Positions 49,560 to 60,679 of a DNA stretch of 64,000 nucleotides are shown here, piece after piece. Each line of letters opens with the position of its first letter. Position 1 is the first letter of the stretch. The stretch spans positions 156,705-220,704 of the forward strand of contig JAYMTA010000003.1 of the NCBI GenBank assembly GCA_036897625.1, in the 5' to 3' direction. The notes under the pieces are model-generated. The model was not told the DNA's origin. It saw only the letters and a program-made list of their open reading frames with translations, and made no database searches. Origin of the DNA: Pelargonium cotyledonis. Lineage: Eukaryota > Streptophyta > Magnoliopsida > Geraniales > Geraniaceae. The translations under genes were made by a program, and so were the position numbers.

Positions 49560-50560
49560 AATAAAAAAAAACTTTCATTCTAATTCTTTACCGGAAATTA
49601 CCCTTGAAAAACCTTTGCCTTAGCTTTACTCAATTCTATACTCCTTCCTAGTCTTCAGAGCTTTACCTGTAGCTATACTCTCACTCCTCTTCTTAAGATC
49701 TATACCTTTCCTCTTTGAAACCTAACTTTTAATTTAACTGCAGTTAAACTCTTACCTATAACCGGAATCTCTATCCTCTTAGTCATACCTTTGCCTTTTT
49801 TAGGAGCTGCACTCTTTGAAACTGTTCTTAAATTAGCCTCCTCAAACAGTTATATTCATTTAGATTTCTTATATTTAGTAAACTTCCCAAACAAAGTTTA
49901 GTTTACCTTGTGATCCCGAGGAACTTGAAATATACCTTACTTAATTCTACTTTACTTTAATTAGAAACTTTACTATTGTCTTTACTAAAAACTTATTACT
50001 AAAGCAGTACTGGATCCCTTTTTAACTTAGCAGGGATTGGAAAACTGAAAGCAGTACCAAAACCTACTAGAAGGTTATTTCTGTGCACTAAAACACGAAT
50101 TAGTGTATACCCGTTACTACCTACCCCCACTCGAAAATGTAGGATAACCTAGCAAGACCCTATCAACCCTGGATCTTACTAAGAAGTTAGCCTTCTATAG
50201 CTAACTGGCTTCCTCTTTCTATTTTCCTTGTGACTGACTAAAAAAACGGGCTCTTAAAGATAAGAAAAATAACGGTAAAAGACATAGTTGATAAGATGAG
50301 CTTTCCTTAGAACTATGTGCCATTATCCTTACCGAAAACTCCTTACTTTAGCATAGCTTACACCCTAGAAGTAATTCAATTTACTGGACTTCCTTACTTC
50401 CAAAACTCTTCTAGTTTTTATCTAGAACGAGTAAACAGAACAACTCCAACAAAAGAAATCCCGTTCGCTACCTATCTACCCCTATTCTTATTCCTACTCA
50501 AATTTTCTCTTGTCTTGCTCTATTAGTTCCTAGGGTATCCCAATTCAATTAGCTCAAATT
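49560..50560 (-). repeat. Pyrimidine-rich block (minus-strand purine module)
   Basis: The plus strand is C+T-rich. Its complement carries the skewed-block modules: TTTCGGTAA (complement of 50329-50337) and TTTCCGGTAA (complement of 49588-49597). On the minus strand near 49700, KKRSESIATGKALKT can be read. It resembles KKRPESSRAKAMT read on the plus strand of block P1 near 10.53 kb, a hint of common descent at protein or DNA level. No intact ORF. Confidence 0.58.
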
Positions 50561-51544
50561 CTTTCTTTCGGTTCCTTGTTTCCATTCCTTTCTATTCTAG
50601 TTACGTCTTTTTAATCCCTCTTTATTGGGTAATTTAGCAGAGAACGGGCAAAAGAATCCCAGATTAGTTCCATAATATATACAAAGTCTAATCAACGCCT
50701 GTAAATAACAAGTGTAGAGAAAGCCCAGGGGAATTAAGAAAGCTCCCCGCATAAGTATCTGTTCTTGCTAGGGGAACTCTACTAAAATCAAACTACTTAT
50801 GCGGATATTTACTATATAATAACTGGGGTTGGAAAACGGGCCCCTTGCTTACGAATGCTCTTTGTCTCTTTTATTTTAGATTCACAGATCCTGGACTAGA
50901 GAAGCCCTGCAGTAAGTTAAAGAGAATTCCTTTAGATTAGATTTTCTGACTGCTCCTCATATTATAGAGCCTTGCAAGTACTATCCTAATTCCAGTTTCT
51001 TATAGACTCTTTACCCGTTGAGAGCTCATAAGGCAAAAAGGATTTATTTCATGTTCGATCTAGCTTTAACTGAATTATATGACCTCTTACTATCACTAAT
51101 AAGAGCTGGTCTGCTTAGTTTAATGCATTTACTAAAGAAAAGCTCTGGTTTCCTTTTTTAAGACTTTATCAGAAAAAGGCAACTATACACATTAATTTAA
51201 TGGAACCCCTCCTGCCTTACAAAAACACTTAGCATACACTCTCCCCGGATTCTTCAATAAAATCTAACTAGAGGAGTATTCCAGTGCCTTGTTATACTAC
51301 AAAGCCCTTTATTCCCCAAGTTAGGAGTTAAATCCTTATTATTACTGTTACTGCACTACCTGAATTAGAAGACTTCGTACCTCTGATTGTTGTAATTCGG
51401 AATAATGGCAGTGAATTCTAGGGATCCGTACAATAGCGTTTGTTAAAGAGGATTCCCCCCTTTTTTGTTATAGATCATTACAATAGAACCTCCTCTCTGT
51501 TCTCTTTAGTTTAGTGAGAAGACGTCTATATTTTTTGATAAACT
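50561..51544. other. Gene desert
   Basis: No supported gene. Contains the CGGGCCCCTTGCTTA word (about 50837) that pairs with the one at 45.9 kb. Confidence 0.45.
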
Positions 51545-51622
51545 TGAAAAAAGAGTAGACACGCAAAAGTAATAAAGCCAAAGTTACTAAATCATAGAGG
51601 GCTCGAGTCTAGCATGACTATA
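51545..51622 (+). pseudogene. tRNA-Leu-like relic (tentative)
   Basis: GAGTAGACACGC (51553-51564) matches the end of the D-arm of leucine tRNAs (GGTAGACACGC type). GAGGGCTCGAGTCTAGC (51597-51613) is a T-arm with one altered loop base. The segment between forms AGTAA/TTACT (51568-51572 with 51584-51588) with an over-long loop and shows no long variable arm. Leu origin rests mainly on the D-arm. Confidence 0.38.
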
Positions 51623-52687
51623 AAAAGCAATCCATTTTTTGTACAATTTCTAAGAGAGCTCTCTTCAGGACGGGTCTAGTTTCACGGGTTCTATTGAACT
51701 GTTTACTATGAGATTTCTTTTATCAGGAATAGCTTGAACTAGTCAATGTTACCAGAAAATGAGCTTAGCTTACTTATTAATGAGTTCTCTGGGTTATGTC
51801 TTAATGAAAGCCCTCTTCTGGTAAGTTTCTAAATAATTAATTAAAAGCATAAGAAAATATCACAATATACAGATACATAACAGGAATTTCACAATCACTA
51901 ATTATGACGAAGAGTAAAAAACCTATAGGATAGCAAGGATCTCTTGGAGAAAAGAAGTCAAATACATGGGATAAAAGTTCAAAAGCAGTTTAGTTTTTAT
52001 AAAAAAGAACCCTCCTAGTTATATAATAAGCTCTTATTGGCTTAGTATTTGGCATATAGAAAAACAAATCTCTCTTATGTCAAATTATTCCGAGCTGTAA
52101 CCACCTGACCTGATCCTGGAGCACAAGAGTATAAAGAACACCCTTAACAGTCTAAAAGCAATTTTTTCATTACTGTAAGGATTGTATTAAATAGAAAAAA
52201 GTCCTCGTTAGATATTCTATTCCACAAGCAAAGTATCAATGATAGTATTTTATAAAGTAAATCCTTGAGTTCTTTCTAAAGCTTTGTCATAGTCCTGTAC
52301 ATAAAATAAAGGGTACCTTATAATAGGTATATGCAGTTTGACATCTTAGTACCTACCGAAGCATACGGGGTCCCCTACAATGAAAAAGAAAATCACCTAT
52401 AGATATTTTTATGTCATAACACGGTTATAACAGAGAAACTCTAACATGTAATTTCCGAAATCTAGAGAACGGGCACTTTCTTAAAGTACTAATTAATTTC
52501 TGTTTACTCTTTCGCTCCGAGAAGCTGCGTGCATAAGAGTTTCCCTCCCAGCGCCTAAAATTGCACTAATTATAATTCAAAGAATACTGAAGAGTTAAAA
52601 AACAAATAGGAGTTTATACTGAGTACGAAATACTAGTATTTGAGCATACTTTTTGTGGACAAAGTAAGTTTTTTACTCCTTTATTAT
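51623..52687. other. Gene desert
   Basis: No supported gene or RNA. Confidence 0.5.
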
Positions 52688-52766
52688 GGGATTGTAGTTC
52701 AATCCAATCGGTTAGAGCACCACTCTGTCAAGCCGGAAGTCGTGGGTTCGAATCCCATCAGTACCG
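52688..52766 (+). tRNA. trnD: tRNA-Asp(GTC), best tRNA in the window
   Basis: Delivers aspartate to the ribosome if functional. The sequence opens with GGGATTGTAGTTCAAT, typical of plastid, cyanobacterial and some mitochondrial tRNA-Asp. The acceptor pairs GGGATTG with CAGTACC (52759-52765), with one G-A mismatch and one wobble. The T-arm GTGGG-TTCGAAT-CCCAT is sound. The anticodon loop CTGTCAA (anticodon GTC, 52727-52729) is intact. Two oddities: the D-loop has about four extra bases (CCAATC before GGTTAGAGC), and the anticodon stem CCACT/GCCGG has two mismatches and a wobble. It is either newly decaying or depends on RNA editing. Related copies lie at 6216 and 60680. Confidence 0.7.
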
Positions 52767-53855
52767 AGAAAAACTCCTAGCTTACTGAAGAAAGTACTTT
52801 ATATGTCAAAATATTTAGACTAAAATACATAAATCTAAGATTAAGGTCATTTAGGCGGTGCAGAATTAGAATCTATAAAATAACTAAATCCTATTTATTT
52901 CTTATGATTACTTAGGTGTTAAGCAATTTTTCAGTTTTACTCAAGGACTTTGAGCTTCAATTTGTTAATATTTTTTCTAATCCTGGATCAACGATGCTTT
53001 ATATATAATACGGGGGAACTTCTTGTTTATTAAACTTCTATAAGTAGTTAGAAATTGAACTCTGGTAAAGTGCCCCTTTAGTTTTATCTAGCATCTCCTC
53101 CGGATGCATCTGGGTAGGTTTCAAAAGTCTAAGCTGTTTCTCAAACTTTATACTTCGGATTTCTAGCTCAATTAAAAAGGACAAAGGGTTAAAGAGGTTC
53201 TTTTTCTTAAGAGAGACTCGACTCAGTGAAGAGTTAGTTCCCTACGGGGTCCTATAAATTTTAGTTGTAGAAAGAACTTTTTTCTAAGAGTTTTTTTAAA
53301 GCCCTGCGTATCGGATCTCTATTTTGGACTCAAAGTTAAAACACAAGGAGCTTATAAGAGAAGTAACTGGTAATTGAAATAGAGCCACTACAGTGCACTG
53401 TAAACATACGCCAAATAATTAAAACTAAAACAGCTCGATTCTGAAAAATGTACAACACAAGTATAGTGCTTCATTTCTTTCTGGAGTACAAAATAAGGTA
53501 CGAGATTTTACATGGATTTGCTTAAATAATTAATTTAACTACAGTAGCTAAAGCCTTTTCACAAGTCATACTTTTCGTTCTTCCTTAGTCTAAGTTATAC
53601 CGAAATAGTTGAGCAATTCAGTAGGTACTAAAAAATAGGATCGAAAGCTATGTAGCTGATATTCCTTATATTAAGTCTTCCCTTATGGTTGCGAGATCCC
53701 TCTTTCTAGACTAGGAGCGCGGTTACACACATATCGGTTTAAGTACTCCCTTTATGATGGTCGTGTTATTCGATTCGTAAAGAAAGTTTTATACTTACTT
53801 GCTTCTCTAAATCGAAGCTAATCTAGAAAACAGAAGCTTTTGGGAGGAAAAGCAT
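52767..53855. other. Gene desert
   Basis: No supported gene. A word shared with the skewed blocks, CTCCTCCGGATGCATC (about 53097), recalls 10257 and 31374. Confidence 0.45.
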
Positions 53856-54065
53856 ATGAAAAGCCAACCCTCTCTGTCAATTGAGCAAACGGAGGAGGAT
53901 TTTCTTTTTAATTATAAAAGTAGTATTACTAAGGCACTTAAAGATTTCAAACTCTTACTCTTTCTTTTATGGCTTTTGTCGTTACGTATTAGTAAGAAAA
54001 TTATACAATATTTAAATTATTGGTTATACTTACTAATAGTAGACAGCTTTTTATTAACCGAGTAA
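53856..54065 (+). CDS. Small membrane-protein-like ORF, unidentified
   Basis: A 69-codon ATG frame, the only one here with a strong ribosome binding site: GGGAGG at 53842-53847, eight bases before the ATG. Residues 1-31 are polar and rich in Ser, Glu and Lys. Residues 32-43 (KLLLFLLWLLSL) and about 49-67 (IIQYLNYWLYLLIVD) are hydrophobic, separated by a basic RISKK. This would suit a small protein with one or two membrane passes. I recognise no family. Another ORF with two or three hydrophobic segments follows 0.9 kb later. Chance is a real alternative, since T-rich DNA tends to encode hydrophobic residues. Confidence 0.3.
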   Translation: MKSQPSLSIEQTEEDFLFNYKSSITKALKDFKLLLFLLWLLSLRISKKIIQYLNYWLYLLIVDSFLLTE

Positions 54066-54969
54066 ATCCTTGGAATTTCTCAGTTCTACCCGGGTTATTC
54101 GAGAGGAAAATCTTTTACATGTTTCTAAGATATAGACCCCTACTCCTAAGTTTAGGAAACAATTGCTCAAAAAAGGAATCTTTAGGAAAAGAATGATGTG
54201 GCTCAGAGCTAAAAGCACTTTTTTTTAGTTTTTAATATTTTATAAATAACTGTTGGGTATCTGCTCGGTGTAGGTTCTATGAAAAAGTTCAGTTAGTTAC
54301 ATGCCTTTATAAAATTTAGGCTAATAGGGAAACGCTTATATATGTAAGAAAAGTAAGGAGCCTTCACATAAGACCTATTCCAGAAATACTGAATGCATTT
54401 CAAAGTGGTAAGGATTCACCAGAAATAAGAAAAAGAGTGCTATACTAATAGTAGGAAATTCAGTGTAAGCAATCCAGCAGTTTAACTAAGATTTCATAAA
54501 AGCATTAAATAAAATTTGAGAATATCTATCGCGCGATTGAAGTCCAAAGGACCCCTTAGTAAACGTGAGGTATATAACCCTCTTTTTTCTTTATACACCG
54601 TATTTTTCCAAAATCTAAAGATGCAGGCTATAGTAGTGAGAAAAAAGAAGAATTCCTTGCCTTGTGCCTCTTGGAATACAACCAGCAACTCCATATTAAT
54701 AAGGGGCCGCCCTAGTTTATGGGGCAATCCGTTACATTACAAAAATAGACTTCCCAATATAAAGAAGAAGTTAACTCGCTAAACCTAGTCTTAAGGAGCT
54801 CTTTTAACAAGAAATTCTAGCATAAAGCTTATATTAAAGAGGTAATTTCCGTATTCCGAGAAGAGGGATCTAGTAGGTGGAGTCCTCGCTTTACAGTCTT
54901 AGACAGAGGGGTGGTAGAGACTCGAGAGAGTTAATATTCCCAACTGGATAACTTGTATTAGGAAGGGTA
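54066..54969 (+). other. Intergenic; overlapping opposed short ORFs
   Basis: A plus frame (54516-54782, TTG start, 88 codons, basic, ending KKKLTR) and a minus frame (54494-54727, 77 codons) overlap almost fully. The plus frame contains RPSLWGNP, a short W-G-N-P string seen in some unrelated families, which is not enough for assignment. Neither has a ribosome binding site. Confidence 0.3.
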
Positions 54970-55191
54970 ATGCTAGTAGTCCTTTTGAGTACACATACAT
55001 ACATTATAGCCAACATCCTTATTATTATTACCTACTTTTGTACCTTTACTTTTACACATACCTCCTTTATGAGCCTTTTACTCTTTCCCTTTTTAATGAG
55101 TTATAACTTTTTTGGAGTTCTAGGATTCTTCTTTATAGCTAATTTAGTAATTATAGGATTCTCTTACATTTCTATTTCTTTAGGTTTATAA
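54970..55191 (+). CDS. Small hydrophobic ORF, two to three membrane segments
   Basis: A 73-codon ATG frame preceded by AGGA six bases upstream (54960-54963, within AGGAAGGG). Nearly the whole product is hydrophobic. Likely membrane segments are at about residues 10-28 (IIANILIIITYF), 33-50 and 51-70 (FFFIANLVIIGFSYI), with few charges. It resembles in style, not in sequence, the small subunits of organellar membrane complexes. No family is recognised. A plus strand rich in T at second codon positions would give such a reading by chance, so the call stays tentative. Confidence 0.3.
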   Translation: MLVVLLSTHTYIIANILIIITYFCTFTFTHTSFMSLLLFPFLMSYNFFGVLGFFFIANLVIIGFSYISISLGL

Positions 55192-56606
55192 AATTCCTGG
55201 CTAGCCTGCTGAGTTAAGTTCTAGGAGAATACACCCGACTAAGAAGAAGGGCCCCCCCCTATTCCGTTCCGCAAGAATCCTTTTTGAGTGCCCTAAAAGA
55301 ATTTAAAGCCTAACCCCATTTAGTTAAGAGACTCCCTTTTTTGACCCTTAGTTCTTGCTAAAAATACCCTTTTATCACGATCCCGTCAAGTATAAAAGTG
55401 TTGAACAGAAGTATAAGCTGAAGTATACCTGATAGAAAAGACTTTATAAAAACTATCTATTTCAGGATACCAGATACTCCATACTTCCACTCGGTAATTC
55501 GATTTGTTCCAGACCAAAAGGGAGAGTTAGGACAACAAACAAGTAGCTTTGTGTGAGCTACAAAACAACATTAGCTAAAATCATTAACATTAAAGGACCC
55601 ATTTCCATAGAAAAGAATTACGGCTTATCCCGGGCTTATATAATAGACACCCTATAATTTTGCCAAGATTCTAAGAAATCTTTCCTTGCTTTTTACATGT
55701 ATCCTTATAAAAGATATTCCATGCCAATGAGAAAACCCCAGCTTTTTAAATAAACAACTTTACTAGCTTATGTAAAAAGAGATATCGACTTAGACTTTTC
55801 AATATAGGATTGGAGTAGCACTTGAATCAATTCCACAGGTGAAATTTTATACACTATTACTTGGGCATATCCATAAGTTTTTCTAGATATATCTTGATTT
55901 ATTTAAAGCAGAAGTAAGAGCTCAGGTATCTAAGATATAACACAGATTAAAGAACTCTTTTTCTTTTGCACAGTGCTGTGTGCCTGAAGAGTCTCTGTAA
56001 AACAAGACTTATCAAATCTATATTTCTTATAATTAAGGGTGTTTATTCGAGACAGAAGTAGTCAGCTTGAGTTTTAAAAAAGGGTAAATAAAGTATTTAA
56101 TTACAGTAATATGTAATAAAATTCCTATGGTTAGGTTTTTTTTCATTGGTTTAGAAACTCGTAGGTATGCCACCTGTAGATGTAGAGTCAGAAAGCGTTT
56201 TGATAAAAAGCAGGGTCGTAAACTGGATATTAAGAATAATCTTTTAAAAGCCTATTAATTTGAGTATTCCTTTTATTAGAAGTGAAACTTACAGTAGGTA
56301 ACAAGGAGGCCCCTTTTTAGATAAACCTATCTCGTTTGGCCCGCTTTTGGGGTAAGTCTTAATATTAATTACAATAATTAAAGGCTTATAGTCACCTATA
56401 CGCTACAAAGGTTAATGTTAGCTGGATGTCTCTACCCGGGTCAATAGGATTTTCGGTATCCTATAACAAATTGCACTCTTACTAACAAACAGACCTTGAT
56501 TTCCTAGTAAGCTCAGGTTATAAGCAAATTAAGAATTTGTTCCTCTATTTATATATCTTTATAGTAAGAAAACTCTTTCTTTCCTAAACTCCCTTTAGCT
56601 GTCTCT
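55192..56606. other. Gene desert
   Basis: No supported gene. C8 at 55252-55259. Confidence 0.45.
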
Positions 56607-56680
56607 TCCTCAATAGCTCAGTGGTAGAACATTCGGCTGTTAACCTAACGGTCGTAGGTTCAAATGGAATAGTAGGTAAA
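56607..56680 (+). tRNA. trnN: tRNA-Asn(GTT)-like, 3' half broken
   Basis: The 5' part TCCTCAATAGCTCAGTGGTA (from 56607) is the classic tRNA-Asn opening of plastids, cyanobacteria and mitochondria. The anticodon arm TTCGG-CTGTTAA-CCTAA (56632-56648) carries anticodon GTT at 56639-56641 with one stem mismatch. GTCGTAGGTTCAAAT gives the T-loop, but the 3' T-stem strand should be CCTAC and reads GGAAT, and the 3' acceptor strand no longer complements TCCTCAA. Identity as Asn is secure; function is unlikely without editing. A more decayed copy is at 20550. Confidence 0.6.
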
Positions 56681-56822
56681 CCAGCCCTGAGGATTCCAAT
56701 CCCTTTTGGTTTATGGAATATTCTTTCTTCCTTTACTGGCGGAGGCCCCACTTATTGAGCTCTTGAATTCGAATTTATTCTTCTAACTCTGCGGATTTTA
56801 GATTACTCAGACAAGGTAGCTT

Positions 56823-57116
56823 TCAAACGGGTTTATTTAACGGCAAGATTATGTCCTTATTCCTTAGGAATAATTCGAGGAAAAGTGCAAGAAATAGAGA
56901 ATAGATGGGTTTTGCTGGTGCTGCGTAAGTTGGTATCTCTAGTGCGGATGTTCCTCTATTAAGGCTTTTTACAAAATGCGATACGTAAAGCCCCCTATTC
57001 AATCTCAAGTGCGTTCTTTTAGAGCTCTCTTCCGAAAAGTTCCCTGACGTAGGAGTCCCTATTAAAGACTTAGTTATACCTTTTAAAAGCCTTATAATAC
57101 TTGACTTTTTAATCAA
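56823..57116 (-). other. Longest ORF of the window, probably spurious
   Basis: A 97-codon TTG-start frame on the minus strand with no ribosome binding site at usable distance, a mixed basic/hydrophobic composition and no recognised motif. Its length fits the chance maximum expected for 64 kb at this base composition. Kept only so the reader knows it was examined. Confidence 0.12.
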
Positions 57117-57133
57117 AGTGCTATCAAAGTTTG

Positions 57134-57140
57134 CCCCCCC
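57134..57140 (+). repeat. C7 run followed by TCTTTCT
   Basis: CCCCCCCTCTTTCT here matches the C8 run at 60521-60528, which is also followed by TCTTTCT. A short shared word, possibly a trace of a dispersed repeat. Confidence 0.6.
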
Positions 57141-57229
57141 TCTTTCTGCAGTATCCTCTTTGATAGTACACCTTTTCTTACTGGAATTCTTAGAATCCTT
57201 AACTACTTCTAATTAAATACAAAATACCT

Positions 57230-57297
57230 TTAAGTCCAAAAGCCTAATTGTTAAGGCGCTTACTACTGCATATCGGTTGTATTCCCAACTTCGTGCC
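57230..57297 (+). pseudogene. tRNA-like relic
   Basis: GCCTAATTGTTAAGGCGC (57242-57259) reads as a D-arm and ATCGGTTGTATTCCCAAC (57272-57289) as a T-arm with a near-canonical loop (GGTTCGATTCCC with one change). Between them TTACTACTGCATAT contains GCA and CAT, but no clean anticodon stem. Amino acid unassigned. Confidence 0.42.
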
Positions 57298-58673
57298 CTT
57301 TTTCCTATTAAAATACCCAAGGATTCTTTACCTTACACTTTACCCCGGGTTTTTGGTAAGTGAGATGCATAAAATACATAAAACCAGAATTCTCTATGAA
57401 GGTCCTTATTTCTAGATCCGGAGAAATAAGAATTGCTTTACATTTTTCTATTTCTTTGTGACTTCCGACTTTAAAAAACTGCAAGGAATTTATACAAAGG
57501 GGTCCGTTTTCGTTAATAAGTTGGGAATGGCAACAATACCTCATAAGTAATATCAAAATTCCAAGTGTACCTATGTCTAATGCATATTCTTAGCTGCGCT
57601 CCTTACGTTAATAAATAATAGAACCTTAATATAGTACATAGGGTTCCCGTATCCTTGGCAATAAGAAATCCAAGAATTTTGCTTTCTCAAGTCAAACTTA
57701 TGGCATTTATGATGAGAGTTTGACATTTATATAGTTTTCAGAAAAAAGCCTCCCGTGTCAATCAAAAGTTTATATACAGAGGTCCGCCCCCAGACTACTG
57801 AGGGTATTTTAGTAGCTAGAACTCTAGTTATGGTGATATATAATGTGGAGACTCATTTTTCTACTAGGTAGTCTTGGTTCTTGTAATGAAATGGGAATAA
57901 GAGACTTACTAAGTTGGGTTTATCAAGTAAGGAAATTCTAACTAAACTTTCTTAAGAATTTTAATAACATAAATTCATTCTTTTTAAAGGAAAAAGATAT
58001 CGAATTTTGTTTTTTAGGAATTCTCGCCATTTTCTATACTACAAAGAAATCTAGGATTTGGACACTGGAAATGGAGTTTATCCTGAAGCTTAAGAGTGCT
58101 CTTTTTTGCTAACAATGAAAATGGGTGCTCTGATTAGAGGTTTTTCACTCAAAAAACTTTTTAGGTTAAGCATAAATTAGGTTTTAGTTAATAAGTTCCC
58201 GCCGCAGAAAGTGCTAGAACTTCACTTAATAGAACAAGGTGCAGTACCTGATAACGGAATATAATAAAAATCTGCTAACTAGACATAACGTTTAAACCAG
58301 AGATTTGACTAAGAAAAATATAAGCTTTACTCTTACTAATCAGAACTTAGAACTGTGATTTTTAGAATACAAAGTATATAAATCCCTTCCCTGGATCCGT
58401 CACGTCAGATTGAGTTATTGCTTGGGAGCTTGGTTAGGTAGACCTTATTAAGAGCACAAGGGCTCGACCACTTTTTGAATTGTACAAAATGAGTACGCTT
58501 TCCAAGAGAAAGAAGGAGAAATTCAAGGGCAAAAACACAATTCACAATTTATATAATGTACCATATATCCAAACCAGGCAAAGAGTTCTAAGATCAAGTA
58601 ATTTATGAACTGTAAAAAAGCCTTCCAGTTAACCATACCCCACGCTAAAGCTTGCCTTTAACTAGCTTAACTA
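57298..58673. other. Gene desert
   Basis: No supported gene. Around 58430 GAGCTTGGTTAGGTAGACC resembles a class II D-arm, but no T-arm follows. Confidence 0.45.
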
Positions 58674-58752
58674 GGATCATATTCCCTAGAGACGCGGTTT
58701 GAACCAATGACATGCAATATCTAAAGAAGGCGCTCTACTACTTGTAATAACT
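58674..58752 (-). pseudogene. tRNA-like relic sharing a flank with repeat R2
   Basis: On the minus strand GTAGTAGAGCGCC (about 58728-58740) is a D-arm remnant and GTCATTGGTTCAAACCGCG (58693-58711) a T-arm remnant. The plus strand opens with AGGATCATATTC, the same 12 bases that begin R2 copy b at 38119. This suggests the flank travelled with tRNA-like cores. The anticodon arm is unreadable. Confidence 0.42.
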
Positions 58753-60132
58753 GGGATAAGTAAAAGGATCTCTTTAGAGAATTTTATATAGTACTTAAAA
58801 CTTCTTCACAGGTGGAGTCTTATTAGAATTACTTGTTATAGGTTAGTCGTGTACTGCTGGATTTTTAATTTATTGCTTAATTCTTTAATATATTCATAAA
58901 AATTAACTACTTAAGAAGAAAGGCCCTGCACCTTGTCGTAATGAAAGTTTGACTTCTAATAGAAGTCGTATACCCCCCATGCGGACTGTATCACAAGAAT
59001 GCTTGGTTATACTGGCAATTCCCCTGACCTGCAATTTGTAAAAATTCTTAAAAGGATAATAGGACACTCATAGAAAATCTCAAGTAATTTCATAAGCTTG
59101 CAGTTGACCACAGTACAGTTTCAAACTTTGACTAGTTAATGCACAAGATTTTTTGTCATCAAGCGCTTTATTATAGGACTCCTTCCTTACGTACAATATT
59201 AATTTAGGATACTAGGCTCCGTCTGATTCTAGGTTTTTCCGCGGGTTATAGCAATCCTGTTATCACACTATTAACTTCATGGAGTTCCCTTGTTAGATCG
59301 TTCCGAAATTTTATAAGATTACGTCTTGGCATACCTAAATACCCTAGATCCTATCATGATAAGAGAGGTTTCTCTATAGAAAAATCTACTGTGCGCTCTT
59401 CTTTTCAAGGCTTTTTGCAGTCTTTCAGAGATTTGCCTAAGAATCTCCTACTAACTTTTTGGTCACCTTACGCCACAGGGGGCTCTAGTACTCAAATACT
59501 TGGATTAGAAATAGAAGGAAGTCTAGTAAACTTTTGAACGAATTTCAATTTACTAAGAAGCATACTAATTTGTGTACCCTTTAGAGTGGATTCCTAAACT
59601 GAGTTTGATCTTAAGTATCTCACTCATTATCCTCAACAAGAAGGTGGTTAACTAGACTTGTAAACACTTACATTAAAAGTTATGTATTAAAGTAATATAT
59701 GATTTAGCGGACTCGCTTTTATTGTAATGCTAATATTACGTTGTATTTCCTGAAATCTGACTATACATATGGTACTTATAAGTCTTCCTGATATAAAAAT
59801 TAAGAAGATAATCGTTACGTCCTCTCGATAAGGAAAAGATTCCGTATACAATATTCTTCTCTATGATAAGGTGTACTGACTTGGAATGGGGAAACTATAA
59901 AATGAATAGAACTCAAAGTTCGACCTTCTTGATTAGCTACTGTGTCGAAGTTATACTACCGCGGTTATTTAATAATAAATAAGTGACTCGGGAACTTCTT
60001 TGGAAATAAGAGCCCTTCATAACACTCACCATGAATATAGGAGTATCTCGAGTTGTATTAGTTTGAAGTAGGTTAAAAAAGTACTCGGGGCAGCTTCCTT
60101 TTCTGGGAAAGCAGTAGTAAAAGAATCGAGTT
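58753..60132. other. Gene desert with one small hairpin
   Basis: No supported gene. GACTTCTAATAGAAGTC near 58951 is a perfect 7-bp hairpin with a three-base loop, in A+T-rich surroundings. Confidence 0.45.
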
Positions 60133-60174
60133 CTTGCCCTCCCGTTTCCCGTTTTTTGAAAGGGGGAGGGCAAG
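60133..60174. terminator. Strong G+C-rich inverted repeat (hairpin)
   Basis: CTTGCCCTCCC (60133-60143) and GGGAGGGCAAG (60164-60174) are perfect reverse complements over 11 bp, with a further inner TTTC/GAAA pairing (60145-60148 with 60158-60161). This is the most stable simple hairpin I can see in the window and stands out in A+T-rich DNA. There is no long T-run immediately after either side, so it may be a transcript end, a processing signal, or a mobile palindrome of the kind found in some organelle genomes. Confidence 0.5.
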
Positions 60175-60676
60175 CGCCTTTATAGCTCTAAACTGCTCTT
60201 TACCTGCAATATACTTTTATATTTACACTTCTGGCTATTAGTACTAAGTTATCAGGACATTCCTTGAAGCATTGCAGTAAATTCTTTCCTATTGGAAAAG
60301 TCAACTCGATTTTTTCTATTTTAATGCAGTGTTCAACTTATTTATAATACTATAAATATTCTTGTAGAGTTACCAGACTGGGTTATAAAAGTGGGTTATC
60401 TTTAGTGAGGGGTTTTGACTGCAGGTAAAGTATTAAGACAGAACTGTATTACTACAAATTAGATAAGATTATTATAGAATTACAAGTCTAGAAAAAAGGG
60501 CACTCCTTTTACGAAACGAACCCCCCCCTCTTTCTATTGCTTAATACTTATAAAAAGTACTTTTCAAAAAGCAATTCTTCTTGTTTAGAGGAAGGAATCC
60601 AGAAAAGAGTATACTTTAACTTTTAATTCAGTAACTATTTTCCGTGTTTTTCTATAGAGGAATTTTCTATTAAAGG
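60175..60676. other. Gene desert
   Basis: No supported gene. C8 followed by TCTTTCT at 60521-60535 parallels 57134. Confidence 0.45.
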
Positions 60677-60679
60677 AAG

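Noticed and set aside
54516-54782. 88-codon basic frame with RPSLWGNP
   Set aside because: TTG start without ribosome binding site; overlapped by an opposing frame; the motif is too short to assign.
56823-57116. 97-codon minus-strand frame, longest in the window
   Set aside because: TTG start, no ribosome binding site, no recognisable motif, and the length expected by chance.
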